The translations under genes and the position numbers were made by a program. A stretch of DNA of 64,000 nucleotides from Thermaerobacillus caldiproteolyticus (GTDB lineage Bacteria; Bacillota; Bacilli; Bacillales; Anoxybacillaceae): positions 124,001 to 188,000 of the forward strand of contig NZ_JACDUT010000001.1 of NCBI RefSeq assembly GCF_013761245.1, given 5' to 3'. Position 1 is the first letter of the stretch. The number at the start of each line of letters is the position of its first letter. Below, one piece after another: positions 18,263-27,720 of this stretch. The notes below the pieces were generated by a model. That model was not told the origin of the DNA and made no database searches. It saw only the letters and a program-made list of their open reading frames with translations.

Positions 18263-18305
18263 TAGGGTATCTCTGATTTAAGCAAACAGTCCAGAGAATA
18301 CCCTA
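18263..18305 (+). terminator. Hairpin between the dehydratase and the next gene
   Basis: TAGGGTATCTCTG (18263-18275) pairs with CAGAGAATACCCTA with one bulge. The wider interval 18052-18462 contains no gene; a second small hairpin, CGCTATC with GATAGCG, lies at about 18060-18085. Confidence 0.5.
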
Positions 18306-18462
18306 TTCTATGTCTAAAGGTATACCGAATTTAGGCTAAGACAATAACAATGTTGATTTTGAATGTATCTAACCAAAACAAGCGTTTTTTTCAACTTGAT
18401 GGGTAGATTTTTGGTTCATACCCTTCCTTCATTTGGGCAGTATAAACCATGAGGTGATCTTC

Positions 18463-18882
18463 ATGAAGAAAATGATTCTTATGGTTTGTCTGTTCATGCC
18501 CCTTACTGTTTCAATTCCTGCCTATGCACAGCAGCCTTATTTCTGTGCAAATCAACAATGCCCTAATGTTGCTGAACTGGTACAAACTTCTTCAAAAGAC
18601 GAACAGGAACTTCTCCATGCACTCAGAACAATCGTTCCGAAACTCTATCCAGATGAGGAACACAACGAATGGAAAGCTGAATATGTGCACTTCCTACCAA
18701 ACATCAAACAAACTTATTTTCAGATGGCCAAAACATTCTGTAGTGAAGCTGTTGCTGAACGTTCATGGATAGTTAGATTGCGTTTTCCTAAACTGTTGCC
18801 TAGCACAAGTCTGTCAGAAGGAGTAATATTTCTTGCTAAACATAAAGAAAAAAGTTGGATTGCTTGGTATAGGTATAAATAA
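18463..18882 (+). CDS. Small secreted protein, unknown function
   Basis: A 139-residue protein with a clear signal peptide (MKKMILMVCLFMPLTVSIPA, cleavage likely after AYA). The mature part has four cysteines, two of them in CANQQCPNV near its start and one in TFCSEA, suggesting disulfides. The start at 18463 has GAGGTGAT upstream. A second gene for a secreted protein begins 15 bp downstream, so they form a pair. Family not recognised. Confidence 0.65.
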   Translation: MKKMILMVCLFMPLTVSIPAYAQQPYFCANQQCPNVAELVQTSSKDEQELLHALRTIVPKLYPDEEHNEWKAEYVHFLPNIKQTYFQMAKTFCSEAVAERSWIVRLRFPKLLPSTSLSEGVIFLAKHKEKSWIAWYRYK

Positions 18883-18897
18883 AATGAAGGTGATGAA

Positions 18898-19634
18898 ATG
18901 AAGACAACAATTATTGCAGCTTGTATTACCGCTCTTGCCCTTTTCACATCAGTTGTCCAAGCCCAACAGCAAGAACCACAAGAAACACTGATTCATGACG
19001 CGCTCTTAACCGCACTTTCCTCACACATAAGTAAAGCTGTCTACAATTAATAGTCTATATGACGCTAAAATGATTGAAATCAAAAGAGAAACAGAAGATG
19101 GTTTTTCCTTTATTGTAAAAGTCCAAGTAAGAACTTTTGAACATGCCCACGCCCCACCCCTATGGAATAGAAACAATAACTATGGGAGTTGCCCCTTCTG
19201 GGATTAAGGTAATCAATTATGAACATAAAGGTGATGAATGGGAACAGAAAATGGAGAAGTTCAAAAATGAAGTTCTCATGGACATCCAGAAAACGTTCAA
19301 TCTTGATTTAAATGCTTACCAAAAGTATGAGTATGAGCAACTACGTTATCAAGCTGAACAAGGGAAGTTTATGAAATTAGCCAAAATCAATGAAGATATT
19401 GTGATTAATGAATTAAACAAAGAAATTAAACCGCCATACAAAAATGTGATATACCCTATGACATTTATTAAAGGTGACGAAGCATTTATTCTTTACAAAA
19501 AAGCTGATGGAACTAATGTTTTATATACATTAAGAAAAAAGAATGACAATTGGTTGATTTTAAACAAGGAAACTAAAGAAGGCAAAGAAATGGCAAAAGA
19601 GCTGCTTTGGTACATGTTCAAACAGATAAATTAA
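18898..19634 (+). pseudogene. DUF3888-type secreted protein, broken
   Basis: Opens with a signal peptide (MKTTIIAACITALALFTSVV, then QAQQQEPQETLIHDALLTAL) and stops early at SKAVYN. In another frame it goes on as LYDAKMIEIKRETEDGF and VKVQVRTFEHAHAPP. One extra C in a C4 run near 19158 then shifts it again into YGIETITMGVAPSGIKVINY. The order ETLI...LL...L.DAK...FTFEHAHAPPYGIETIT is the DUF3888 pattern. The remaining 130 codons are open to 19634, so the C-terminal 165 residues could still be made. Two lesions plus a small deletion. Confidence 0.7.
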
Positions 19635-19641
19635 AAACAAT

Positions 19642-19676
19642 GACCACTTCCAAAGCTAATGGAGTGGTCTTATTGC
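19642..19676 (+). terminator. Terminator after the DUF3888 relic
   Basis: GACCACT (19642-19648) and AGTGGTC (19663-19669), extended by CCA/TGG past a bulge, followed by TTATTG. The interval to 20044 has no gene; it contains a second hairpin at 19881-19908. Confidence 0.65.
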
Positions 19677-19880
19677 TGTTCATATTCTTCAAGTTCTTTT
19701 TCGCTTTCAATTATCACGCGGCTCACTCCTTGTGGCATTTTGGCGGATTGGCTGGGGCTGCGTTTTGGTCAGTTGGTTTATCCCTATACACTTCTTTGAA
19801 TTATCTTATATTAAATACTTCCGACAAGATATACATTACCAGTATATAATAGACTGAGATTTCTTTTATAAAGGAATCGC

Positions 19881-19908
19881 CACTAGCACGAACTTATGAG
19901 TGCTAGTG
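19881..19908. terminator. 9-bp hairpin CACTAGCAC/GTGCTAGTG
   Basis: Perfect arms 19881-19889 and 19900-19908 with a 10-base loop; ATTTCTTTG follows on the plus strand. May be a terminator for a lost gene. Confidence 0.4.
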
Positions 19909-20044
19909 AGTATTTCTTTGAATAAGCTCTCGGAATATATTGCTATCTTTCATTTGCTATATTTACTCAGGAATTAGATAAAGGTAAGCAAGAAGATATT
20001 TAATGAGGGTACGGCAACATGCATTTAATGAAGGTATCGAGGTT

Positions 20045-20532
20045 TTACTTATATTTTGAGAGGTTGGGAACTATCTTTTCATCATCATTGACGACATAGC
20101 CATCGTCACTACTCCGCGGGCAATGAGAAACATAGTACCATTTGTAGCGTTTAGTCCCTTCCCACTTGTCGACCACATCGAGTAACAATCCATGTGTTTG
20201 GAGGATTGCGACGAGAGGCTTAATGCGACTTTCCGCGACACCCAAATCGGCCGCTATCTTCGCTTTCGACGGAACACTTGCGCCAAAACGTTCGCTTGGA
20301 ACGCCATTCGGTTGCAACTCATTTCTATCTACATACGACAGTAGGTAAAAATACAGCGCAATAATATCTCGGATTTGCGGTAATCTCCCTTTCCGACCAT
20401 GTAATGCAATAAATTCGTTGATAATGCAAGGGAAAACTTTCCGCATGAATCGCAATTAAACATTTCGTAGTTGGTCATTTCTAAAAGCGACTTCTTGTTG
20501 TTCGGTTGCGGTCTTGCGATTGTTTCGTTCAT
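20045..20532 (-). pseudogene. Replication-initiator/HTH-like mobile-element gene, frameshifted
   Basis: The N-terminal part (MNETIARPQPNNKKSLLEM, from 20532) and the larger C-terminal part (136 codons from 20455) lie in different frames and join near 20455 to give about 160 residues. The second part contains GRKGRLPQIRDIIALYFYLL and SKAKIAADLGVAESRIKPLV, a winged-helix pattern like the N-terminal domains of phage and plasmid replication initiators. Iteron-like repeats lie just upstream (20601-20790). Assignment to a Rep-like role is an inference. Confidence 0.5.
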
Positions 20533-20600
20533 ACATCGTTCCCTTTTCTATTAATTGATCGATCTATGTAAACGCATCCGAAGCCGCGGAATTTTACGAG

Positions 20601-20790
20601 CCTTCATATAACTATACGACGCACAAGACAAAATCACACAGTTTGTCCGAAAATTTTTTTTGACGTCTTCACTTGACTATATGATGCTACCGGACTTTTC
20701 GCACAGTTTCGACGAAAAAAATTTTTTCGTGACACCTTCACTAAACTATACGATACAAAACGGAAAGTCGCACAATTTTATGAGATACCG
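20601..20790. repeat. Three 65-70-bp iteron-like direct repeats
   Basis: Units start near 20602, 20667 and 20736. Each has the order CTTCA-N4-ACTATAnGA, a short variable part, then CACAnTTT, followed by runs of A and T; units 1 and 2 also share AAAATTTTTTT-like tracts before GAC. Lying just upstream of the Rep-like relic, they could be replication iterons or regulator sites of the ancestral element. Confidence 0.6.
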
Positions 20791-20828
20791 CCAGCATTAA
20801 AAACGTACGCTAAGGACCGGAATCTCAT

Positions 20829-20854
20829 GAAAAAAGCCGAGCACTCAACTCGGC
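20829..20854 (-). terminator. Terminator of the methyltransferase gene
   Basis: On the minus strand GCCGAG-TTGAGTG-CTCGGC followed by six T, 33 bp after the methyltransferase stop. Confidence 0.85.
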
Positions 20855-20886
20855 GTTAATAATCATCTAACGTGGGAGAACATTTT

Positions 20887-21789
20887 TTACTCTACTACTG
20901 CCCACGCAAAGCGCACATGTTTACTCGCATAATAACCGTCCGTTCGACTCTGAAAATAGCGTTCTTGGATATCGGATGGACTTAAGTTTTCATGAAGACG
21001 GAGCCCTAAACTTTCCAATTCAAAAGCCAGTGTTGACGGGTCAAAGGTCGTTTTCATCGGCTCACCGATCTTTCGTAAATCCTCCCTCATCTCTTTCATG
21101 TGCGGCGTATCTTCTTCCGGTACAAAGTAATCGAAAATCACCGCACTGCCCTCGGGAGCAATTTCGGCAATGGAACGAAGCGTTGCGAACACTTCGTCTC
21201 GAGTCAAGTACATTGTGACACCCAGCCAGCTAAAAAAGCTTTTCGTCTGCACGTCATACAAAGTTCCCTTGAGTGCATCAGCCAAACTCTCCTTTGTGAA
21301 ATCCACAGGCACAAAGTGGAGATGTGACGGGATTTCCCATCCCAATTCAGCCAGTCGATTACGTTTGAAGGTTTGTGTGGCGGGGTGGTCTACTTCAAAT
21401 ACCTGAACCTGACGCAGGAGATCCGGACGGCGAAAAGCAAAAGTATCCATCCCAGCCCCGAGTATCACATACTGCTCCACCCCTTGTTTTACCGCCAGAT
21501 CAAGGTTGTCTTCCGTATATCGTGACCGGCTGAGGACATGAGGCAACCCCATGGCCTGCATTAAATACAGCAGGGGATTTGCCGCCTAGTCGGAGCATGC
21601 CAATCCGCCTTCAGGAACACGAATCTGAAGAGCCTCAGAAAATCCTTGTTCAATGAGTGCACGTCTTTCCTCTGGTATCAAATGACAAGCGAGAAAGTCA
21701 TCGAAAATTTTTGGGGTATCATTCATGGCATGGTAGGCGCGTAAGTAGGCGGTCATGATTGCAGTAAGACTGACTTGGTCTTCTTTCAT
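20887..21789 (-). pseudogene. PPM1/LCMT-type SAM-dependent methyltransferase with one in-frame TAG
   Basis: A class I methyltransferase of about 300 residues. The SAM site is GAGMDTFAFR, followed by VFEVDHPATQTFKR, and FFSWLGVTMYLTR downstream, matching the leucine-carboxyl-methyltransferase superfamily (often linked to secondary metabolism). A single amber codon at 21586-21588 splits it; eight further in-frame codons precede the methionine where the second part could restart (21561). Otherwise the frame is intact, so this is a very recent loss, a read-through case or a sequencing error. AGGAGG precedes the ATG at 21789. Confidence 0.85.
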
Positions 21790-21963
21790 TTGCATATCCT
21801 CCTTTTAGAGCCTATCTCCCGAGGAACTGAGAGATGACATCTAAAAAGAAGTATACCAAACCTGTATATTATTTCAATATTTAATTTTTAATATTAACAT
21901 AAAAATAAATTTTTGTCAATGTTTTTTGTATCTTTCTGAAGAAAGACATAGTTCATTAGATAC

Positions 21964-22810
21964 TTATAGCGAGCTGGTACTTAAGTATTTTTCTAGTCTC
22001 ATAATGTAATAATATTTAGCGAAATTATTTCTTAATTGATGTGGAGTCACTTCTACACCAGCTTTTTCCCCGTTTCCTTTAACATCCGTTCAAAATTATT
22101 AACATCAAGCATTGTTCCGCGGATTGCTGGAAACAAAAATGGACTATCAGAGTCACCCGACGCTTTAAGTCATTTGCCATTTTAAATGAGAAGTAGACGT
22201 AACGCTGCTTCCTGTTTTTTGGATTTTTCAATTAATATCGGCTTCGTTTTAAAATCGACGTGCTCTGGCCGAAGCGCACAACATTCTTCTGCCCTCATAC
22301 CCGTATCGAGTAACAAGCAAGTTTGGCCCATGAACGATAACCATGAAAGGTTGTAACATCAAAGGCTTTCAGCAATTTAACAATATCTTCCTCGAATAAA
22401 AGAACTTTTTGTTTGCGTTGCAGCTTAACGTTTTCGATATTTTCGCATGGATTTTCTTTTATTTTCCGTTATACAAAAAATTGAAAAACACCTTAATATT
22501 CCTTACATCATTGGCGATAGTTGTATCGCTAATCGGGTTGTTGTAATCTGTACGATGGGCTGGATAATTTATATTTGTACTATTTAGGTTAGAAATCACC
22601 GTATACTTCCCGCGCTCACGGTAAATATTTGATATACGCTCAAATGTGAAAAGTCTTTACTTTCTTGAATTGCTTCATTTTGTGCTGTTCCTTGAGATAT
22701 AAAAAGAACAGGCGTAAAGTTTGTTCGTAATTCTCTTTCGTTTTCCGTGACAAATTTTCAGCGTCACAATACAGCATGAAATTGTCTAACTGAATGTCAA
22801 AATCGGACAA
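21964..22810 (-). pseudogene. int': Tyrosine recombinase (phage integrase), decayed and truncated
   Basis: TTG start at 22810 with AGGAGGTG seven bases upstream. The N-terminal SAM-like core-binding domain is intact in one frame (LDNFMLYCDAENLSRKTKEN). Catalytic pieces follow in other frames: LLLDTGMRAEECCAL, whose arginine is the first catalytic residue, and TPHQLRNNFAKYY, which carries the H-x-x-R motif. The gene ends soon after H-x-x-R, so the tyrosine nucleophile region is missing. At least three frame breaks. It lies about 140 bp inside the island from spo0A, the usual place for an integrase next to its attachment site. Confidence 0.85.
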
Positions 22811-22945
22811 AATAAAACACCTCCTACTTACCGTTGTTTTTCCGGTAAATAAGAGGCGTTTTCTTTTCTGATGCATACGCATAAATATTTATCGGCAACT
22901 TAATGTTTATTGCTCGAAGCCATAAAACCGTTGATATTAGCAGTC

Positions 22946-23728
22946 TTAAGACGCCTTATGTTCGAGTCTCAGCTTATCAGCAACCATTGCGATAAATTCA
23001 CTGTTCGTAGGTTTTGCTTTCGACATGCTGACGGTGTAGCCGAACAAGGAAGAGATGGATTCGATGTTGCCTCGGCTCCACGCAACTTCAATGGCATGGC
23101 GAATCGCCCGCTCAACGCGACTGGCGGTGGTGTTATATTTTTTCGCGATGTCTGGATAGAGGACTTTCGTAATGGAACCGAGCAGCTCAATATCGTTATA
23201 CACCATCGAAATAGCCTCACGTAAGTATAAATATCCTTTAATATGTGCCGGTACACCAATTTCGTGAATGATGCTTGTAATGCTCGCATCCAAATTTTTC
23301 GGTTTATTTTCACGAACTTGGTATGAAGATGGTGACTTTTTGATAATTGGTGTTGTTTTTCCATGTACTTGGCGAATGTGATGAACGAGGTTTTCCATGT
23401 CAAAAGGCTTTAAAATAAAATATGCTGCTCCTAAATCGACCGCTTTTTTTGTTACATCTTCTTGTCCAAACGCCGTTAACATAATGACATTTGGTTGTTT
23501 TTCTCTTTTCACTCTCATTTTTTCTAACACTGCTAATCCGTCTAAATGAGGCATGATAATGTCTAACAGCAATATATCTGGCTGCTTTTCTTCGAGCATA
23601 TACAAGCAGTCTTGCCCGTTATAGGCAACACCGACGACTTCCATATCATTCTGATTGGAAAGGTACTCCTCTAATAAGCTTACTAATTCACGATTATCAT
23701 CCGCAATACATACTTTAATCTTGTTCAA
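22946..23728 (-). CDS. spo0A: Sporulation master regulator Spo0A (3' end rewritten by an island)
   Basis: A response regulator that, phosphorylated by the phosphorelay, switches cells into sporulation. The receiver domain has the acidic pair and phospho-acceptor (ADDN near 9-12, D56 in LLLDIIMP) and the lysine in ILKPFD. A variable hinge precedes the DNA-binding domain ([39 protein letters not shown]). 260 residues. The TTG start at 23728 is set by GGGGAGG nine bases upstream. Residues 231-237 fall in the 22-bp island core and residues 238-260 are island-supplied if the integration model is right; the tail is the canonical one as I remember it from B. subtilis. Confidence 0.96.
   Translation of the reverse strand: MNKIKVCIADDNRELVSLLEEYLSNQNDMEVVGVAYNGQDCLYMLEEKQPDILLLDIIMPHLDGLAVLEKMRVKREKQPNVIMLTAFGQEDVTKKAVDLGAAYFILKPFDMENLVHHIRQVHGKTTPIIKKSPSSYQVRENKPKNLDASITSIIHEIGVPAHIKGYLYLREAISMVYNDIELLGSITKVLYPDIAKKYNTTASRVERAIRHAIEVAWSRGNIESISSLFGYTVSMSKAKPTNSEFIAMVADKLRLEHKAS
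23017..23038. repeat. attR: att-like core direct repeat inside spo0A
   Basis: Identical over 22 bases to 8643-8664; mismatches begin immediately on both sides. It encodes residues 231-237 of Spo0A. Confidence 0.85.
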
Positions 23729-23799
23729 GAAAATCTTCCTCCCCACTTCCAATTCGTCTCGTTATTTTATTTCTATGCAATATTCTACTAACCAAACCA

Positions 23800-23826
23800 A
23801 TTCGACATGACAACCAAAAATCCTTT
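23800..23826 (-). promoter_or_regulatory. Sigma-H promoter of spo0A
   Basis: On the minus strand AAAGGATTT, an 11-base spacer and GTCGAAT, matching the sigma-H pattern (RnAGGAWWW / RnnGAAT), about 70 bases before the start codon. B. subtilis spo0A has a sigma-H promoter in the same place. A TGTCGAA 0A-box-like sequence overlaps the -10. Confidence 0.75.
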
Positions 23827-23930
23827 CATTTTTCGAAAAATAATAAAAAAACACATATTTTCCGAAAACTCATCAAGAATCATATGTATTCGACGAATTT
23901 AGCGCCTTGACAATATTTTTTATGTCGTTC

Positions 23931-23941
23931 TTGTCGAAAAA
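23931..23941. promoter_or_regulatory. 0A box in the spo0A upstream region
   Basis: TTGTCGAAAAA matches the Spo0A binding consensus TGTCGAAA. Weaker copies (TTCGTCGAAT near 23890 and TGTCGAAT at the sigma-H promoter) lie between it and the gene, as expected for autoregulation. Confidence 0.65.
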
Positions 23942-24025
23942 TCTTTACACCTCCATTTTATATGATGTTTCATCAAATATCTATGCAAAAACGTGAAGAT
24001 GATTGACTTTTTTCTGTATTTTTTT

Positions 24026-24070
24026 ACACAAAAAGCGAGCCGAAATGGTTCGCTAGCTCGCTTTTTGTGT
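24026..24070. terminator. Terminator after spoIVB
   Basis: Perfect 15-bp arms (24026-24040 and 24056-24070; GCTCGCTTTTTGTGT on the minus strand). The spoIVB stop codon lies at the stem-loop edge. Confidence 0.85.
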
Positions 24071-25342
24071 TGACTTTCCGTATAAATCGATGCCTGCCTC
24101 ATTTAACATCCATTCAATATGAACCCCATATCCTGATGTTGGATCATTGACGAATACATGGGTCACTGCACCAATCAATTTTCCATCTTGAATGATCGGG
24201 CTTCCACTCATTCCTTGGACGATTCCCCCGGTCTTTTTGAGTAAGCGAGGATCAGTCACACGAATGATAAGTCCCTTTGTTGCCGGAAACTTTTGTGGTA
24301 CCGTACTGACAATTTCAATGTCAAACGCTTCCACTTTGTCGTTTTCAACGACGGTTAAAATTTTTGCCGGCCCTTCTTTCACTTGATGTGATAAAGCAAT
24401 TGGAATCGGCTTATCAAACATTTCATTGTGAATCGGCTTTGACAATGTTCCAAAAATGCCAAATGGACTATTGTTTGTAATGTTTCCAATCACTTCTTTA
24501 TCACTTGAAAATCTCGCCAGTTTTTCACCTGGATTTCCGCTGCTTCCTTTTTCAATAGACGTTACGGTTGATTTCATAATTTGTCCATCTTGAACAACGA
24601 TCGGCTTTTTCGTATCCATATCGGAAATGACATGTCCAAGAGCTCCATACTTTTTCGAAGCGGGGTCGTAAAATGTCATGGTGCCGATGCCAGCGGCAGA
24701 ATCACGAATGTATAAGCCGATACGGTAGGCATGATCATGTTTATCCTTTAACGGGACGAGTTTGGTTGCAAAGGAGCGATGATCTCGAAGAATTTGTAAT
24801 TGAAGTGGTTTCCCTGTTTTCCCTGCCTCTTCGATAAACGGGGATAAATCGCTCATATTTTCAATTTTTTTCCCATTAATGCTTGTAATAATATCTCCTA
24901 CTTGAATACCGGCAATTTCTCCCGGCGATTTTTTCCCGTTTTCTGTTTCGATAAGATGATGACCAACAACAAGAACTCCCAATGTATTTAATTTTACACC
25001 AATCGATTGTCCTCCTGGGATGACTTTCAAGTTGGGAAGTACTTTGACATCGACTTTTTTAATTGGCATTCCTGCCATTTCTAAAACCATTTGTTTTTCA
25101 CCGCTTTGTTTCGCCTGTACAGAAAGGGAATGGTTCTTTTTTTCAACCTCTATCGAATGGGGAGCGTCTTTGACCGTTGCTTGAACCGGAAGTGCAGAGG
25201 CAAAATGCAACGTCTCACCTTCAAACATGACGATCTGTTTTGGAATGCGAAAATATTCTTGCACCGGTTTCGACATGCTCATTGCTGTCAATAAAACAAG
25301 GAGAAAAACTCCCATCATTTTTCGGATTGTTTCTGCGTTCAA
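24053..25342 (-). CDS. spoIVB: SpoIV B peptidase
   Basis: A secreted serine peptidase (family S55) made in the forespore; it crosses to the intermembrane space and cleaves SpoIVFA to trigger sigma-K activation in the mother cell. 429 residues. The N-terminal signal/membrane segment is [20 protein letters not shown] domain follows (GVLVVGHHL to [12 protein letters not shown], about residues 125-175). The peptidase domain contains [15 protein letters not shown] (catalytic His) and the catalytic-serine motif QGMSGSPI near 380. Lies between recN and spo0A as in all Bacillus; it normally has its own sigma-F/G promoter. Confidence 0.96.
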   Translation of the reverse strand: MNAETIRKMMGVFLLVLLTAMSMSKPVQEYFRIPKQIVMFEGETLHFASALPVQATVKDAPHSIEVEKKNHSLSVQAKQSGEKQMVLEMAGMPIKKVDVKVLPNLKVIPGGQSIGVKLNTLGVLVVGHHLIETENGKKSPGEIAGIQVGDIITSINGKKIENMSDLSPFIEEAGKTGKPLQLQILRDHRSFATKLVPLKDKHDHAYRIGLYIRDSAAGIGTMTFYDPASKKYGALGHVISDMDTKKPIVVQDGQIMKSTVTSIEKGSSGNPGEKLARFSSDKEVIGNITNNSPFGIFGTLSKPIHNEMFDKPIPIALSHQVKEGPAKILTVVENDKVEAFDIEIVSTVPQKFPATKGLIIRVTDPRLLKKTGGIVQGMSGSPIIQDGKLIGAVTHVFVNDPTSGYGVHIEWMLNEAGIDLYGKSTQKAS

Positions 25343-25436
25343 ACTTTTTCACTCTCCTCGCTCCCACCTACACCTTCAAATGTGGCTACAGTTTTAATTT
25401 TGCCTTAATCGGCATAAATATAATCGTTTTGCCGAT

Positions 25437-25466
25437 AAAAAAAGCTACCCGTAATGGATAGCTTTT
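25437..25466 (-). terminator. Terminator of recN
   Basis: On the minus strand AAAAGCTATCC-ATTAC-GGGTAGCTTTTTTT, one mismatch in the stem, directly at the recN stop. Confidence 0.8.
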
Positions 25467-27187
25467 CATCCTTTAATTTTTGTTGCTAGCTCAAGCAATT
25501 CTTTGGCGTGCTCTTTTGTTAATTCCGTAATTTCGACCCCGGAAATCATCCGGCCAATTTCTTTAATTTTTTCTTCTTCGGTTAATGCTTTAACAGATGT
25601 TTTTGTGCGATTTCCTACCGTTTCTTTGGAAATAAATAAGTGCGTATCAGCCATCGCCGCTACTTGTGGTAAATGTGAAATACAAAGAACTTGGGAACCG
25701 ACAGAGACGCGATAAATTTTTTCGGCAATCGCCTGTGCTACGCGACCACTGACACCGGTATCAACTTCATCGAAAATGATCGACGTGACCCCTTGATGTT
25801 TGGAAAAAATACTTTTTAACGCTAACATAATTCGCGACAATTCTCCGCCAGAAGCGACTTTTGCCAGCGGTTTTAACGGTTCTCCGACGTTAGTCGAAAT
25901 GTAAAATTCAACAAGATCAACACCATCTTCGTGAAACTTTACTGGAACTCCATCAAGCAATGGTGCGTCTAATGCCCCTTCCCGCTTCTCAAAAACAATG
26001 TCAAATTGAGTTTTGTCCATATATAAATCTTTAAGCTCTTGATGAATGTGATCAATAAGTGTTTTTGCGTATTTCATGCGAATACTCGTGACATTTTTCG
26101 CTTCCACCAGCAAATCTTCCGTTACGGATTGGAGCTCTTTTTGAAGCTGATGGATATGTGTTTCCCGATTTTGGATCGTGTCAATTTCTTCTGTAATGGT
26201 TTCAGCATACTGTAAAATATCCGCCACCGTTTGTCCGTATTTTCGCTTCAAATGGTTAATTTCATTAAGGCGGCTCTCAATGAAATCAAGACGCTCCGGG
26301 TCATATTCTAATTGTTCCAGCTCATCGCGTAATTTATAAGCGATTTCCTCAAGCAAATAATAGCTATTGGCAATCGTTTCATGTGCTTCCTTTAACGCTT
26401 GGTCGATATGGCTTACATCATCTAAATGGCTCATCGCGAGCCCGATCCAATCAAGCCCACGCTGTTCGCCATACAAGGCCTCGTAGCTATGTTTTAACGC
26501 CTCGTAAATTTTTTGGAAGTTCATAATTTTTACTTTTTCTTCCATCAATTGCTCGTCTTCATTCGGCTGTAAGTTCGCCTTTTGAATTTCATCAAGCTGG
26601 AATGTTAACAAATCGAGACGGTGTGCCATTTGTTGCTCATTTTCATTTAATTTTTTCAGCTGTTTGGTCAGCTGTTCATATTTTTCATATACAGCACGAT
26701 ATTCTTCAAGAGCGGTAGCGATTTCTGTTCCGCCATACTCATCAAGCAACGGGAGATGTCGGCTTGGATCCATCAGCTCTTGGTGTTCATGTTGGCCGTG
26801 AATATCGACAAGCGTCGAACCAATATCGCGTAAAACAGCCATCGTCACTAATTTGCCGTTGACACGGCAGACGCTCTTTCCATTAGCGGAAATTTCCCGG
26901 CGCAATACGACCATCCCTTCGCTAATGTCAATGCCGACTTCCGCGCATTTCTCATAACATGGATGTGTTTCGTCGTCGAGCAAGAATAAGCCCTCAATTT
27001 CTGCACGCTCTTCCCCATAGCGGACAAACTCCGCTGAGCCACGGCCGCCAATAAGCAAATGAATGGCATCAATAATAATCGATTTTCCGGCTCCTGTCTC
27101 TCCTGTTAACACCGTTAATCCTTTTTCAAACGAAATCGATAACGATTCGATAATCGCAAAATTTTTAATCGATAATTCCGCTAACAC
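25466..27187 (-). CDS. recN: DNA repair protein RecN
   Basis: An SMC-like ATPase recruited to double-strand breaks. The 573-residue product has the N-terminal Walker A GETGAGKSIII (about 30), a long coiled-coil centre, and the C-terminal ABC signature ASGGELSRIMLAL with Walker B IIFDEVDTGVSG, then SHLPQVAA. Full length. It begins 20 bp after argR and ends at its own terminator, so argR-recN likely form one unit. Confidence 0.97.
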   Translation of the reverse strand: MLAELSIKNFAIIESLSISFEKGLTVLTGETGAGKSIIIDAIHLLIGGRGSAEFVRYGEERAEIEGLFLLDDETHPCYEKCAEVGIDISEGMVVLRREISANGKSVCRVNGKLVTMAVLRDIGSTLVDIHGQHEHQELMDPSRHLPLLDEYGGTEIATALEEYRAVYEKYEQLTKQLKKLNENEQQMAHRLDLLTFQLDEIQKANLQPNEDEQLMEEKVKIMNFQKIYEALKHSYEALYGEQRGLDWIGLAMSHLDDVSHIDQALKEAHETIANSYYLLEEIAYKLRDELEQLEYDPERLDFIESRLNEINHLKRKYGQTVADILQYAETITEEIDTIQNRETHIHQLQKELQSVTEDLLVEAKNVTSIRMKYAKTLIDHIHQELKDLYMDKTQFDIVFEKREGALDAPLLDGVPVKFHEDGVDLVEFYISTNVGEPLKPLAKVASGGELSRIMLALKSIFSKHQGVTSIIFDEVDTGVSGRVAQAIAEKIYRVSVGSQVLCISHLPQVAAMADTHLFISKETVGNRTKTSVKALTEEEKIKEIGRMISGVEITELTKEHAKELLELATKIKG

Positions 27188-27206
27188 CGTGAAATCACAC
27201 CTCTTT

Positions 27207-27656
27207 TTATAACATTTCTAACAAGCGTTTAGAAATTGTTTCTGTGTCTTCCGGTGTACGGCAAATGATTAAGCATGTGTCGTCTCCGCAAATCGTTCCA
27301 ACGATTTCCTCCCAATCCAAATTGTCAAGCAAGGCGCCAATCGCATGAGCATTGCCCGGCAATGTTTTCATAACAAGCAAATGCCCCGCTCCATCAATTT
27401 TGACGAACGCATCCATTAAGGCACGCTTTAATTTTTGTAACGGATTAAAGCGCTGGTCAGCAGGAAGGCTGTACTTATAGCGTCCATTCATCATCGGCAC
27501 TTTGACTAGCTGCAGTTCTTTAATATCTCTTGACACCGTTGCTTGCGTAACGTTAAAACCTGCTTGTTTCAGCATATCAACTAATTCATCCTGGGTTTCA
27601 ATTTCGTGATTGGTAATAATTTCACGAATTTTAATATGCCTTTGCCCTTTATTCAA
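27207..27656 (-). CDS. argR: Arginine repressor ArgR/AhrC
   Basis: An arginine-sensing hexameric regulator that represses arginine synthesis and activates its breakdown. 149 residues. The winged helix-turn-helix is [19 protein letters not shown] (41-59). The C-terminal oligomerisation/arginine-binding domain has [16 protein letters not shown] and [17 protein letters not shown] start at 27656 with GAGGTG six bases upstream; the reading six codons longer lacks a site. Nearly the Geobacillus ArgR as remembered. Confidence 0.96.
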   Translation of the reverse strand: MNKGQRHIKIREIITNHEIETQDELVDMLKQAGFNVTQATVSRDIKELQLVKVPMMNGRYKYSLPADQRFNPLQKLKRALMDAFVKIDGAGHLLVMKTLPGNAHAIGALLDNLDWEEIVGTICGDDTCLIICRTPEDTETISKRLLEML

Positions 27657-27690
27657 ATTCAACACCTCACACAACTAGTTTCAGCATAAA

Positions 27691-27720
27691 AACGGGAATA
27701 ACTGCTATGTTATTCCCGTT
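27691..27720 (-). terminator. Terminator after tlyA
   Basis: On the minus strand AACGGGAATAAC-ATAGCA-GTTATTCCCGTTTTTATG: perfect 12-bp stem and T-run, overlapping the tlyA stop codon. Confidence 0.88.

Noticed and set aside
25405-25440. ATCGGCA/TGCCGAT inverted repeat upstream of spoIVB
   Set aside because: Could be a regulator site or hairpin, but no known site matched and I could not place a convincing sigma-F/G promoter around it.
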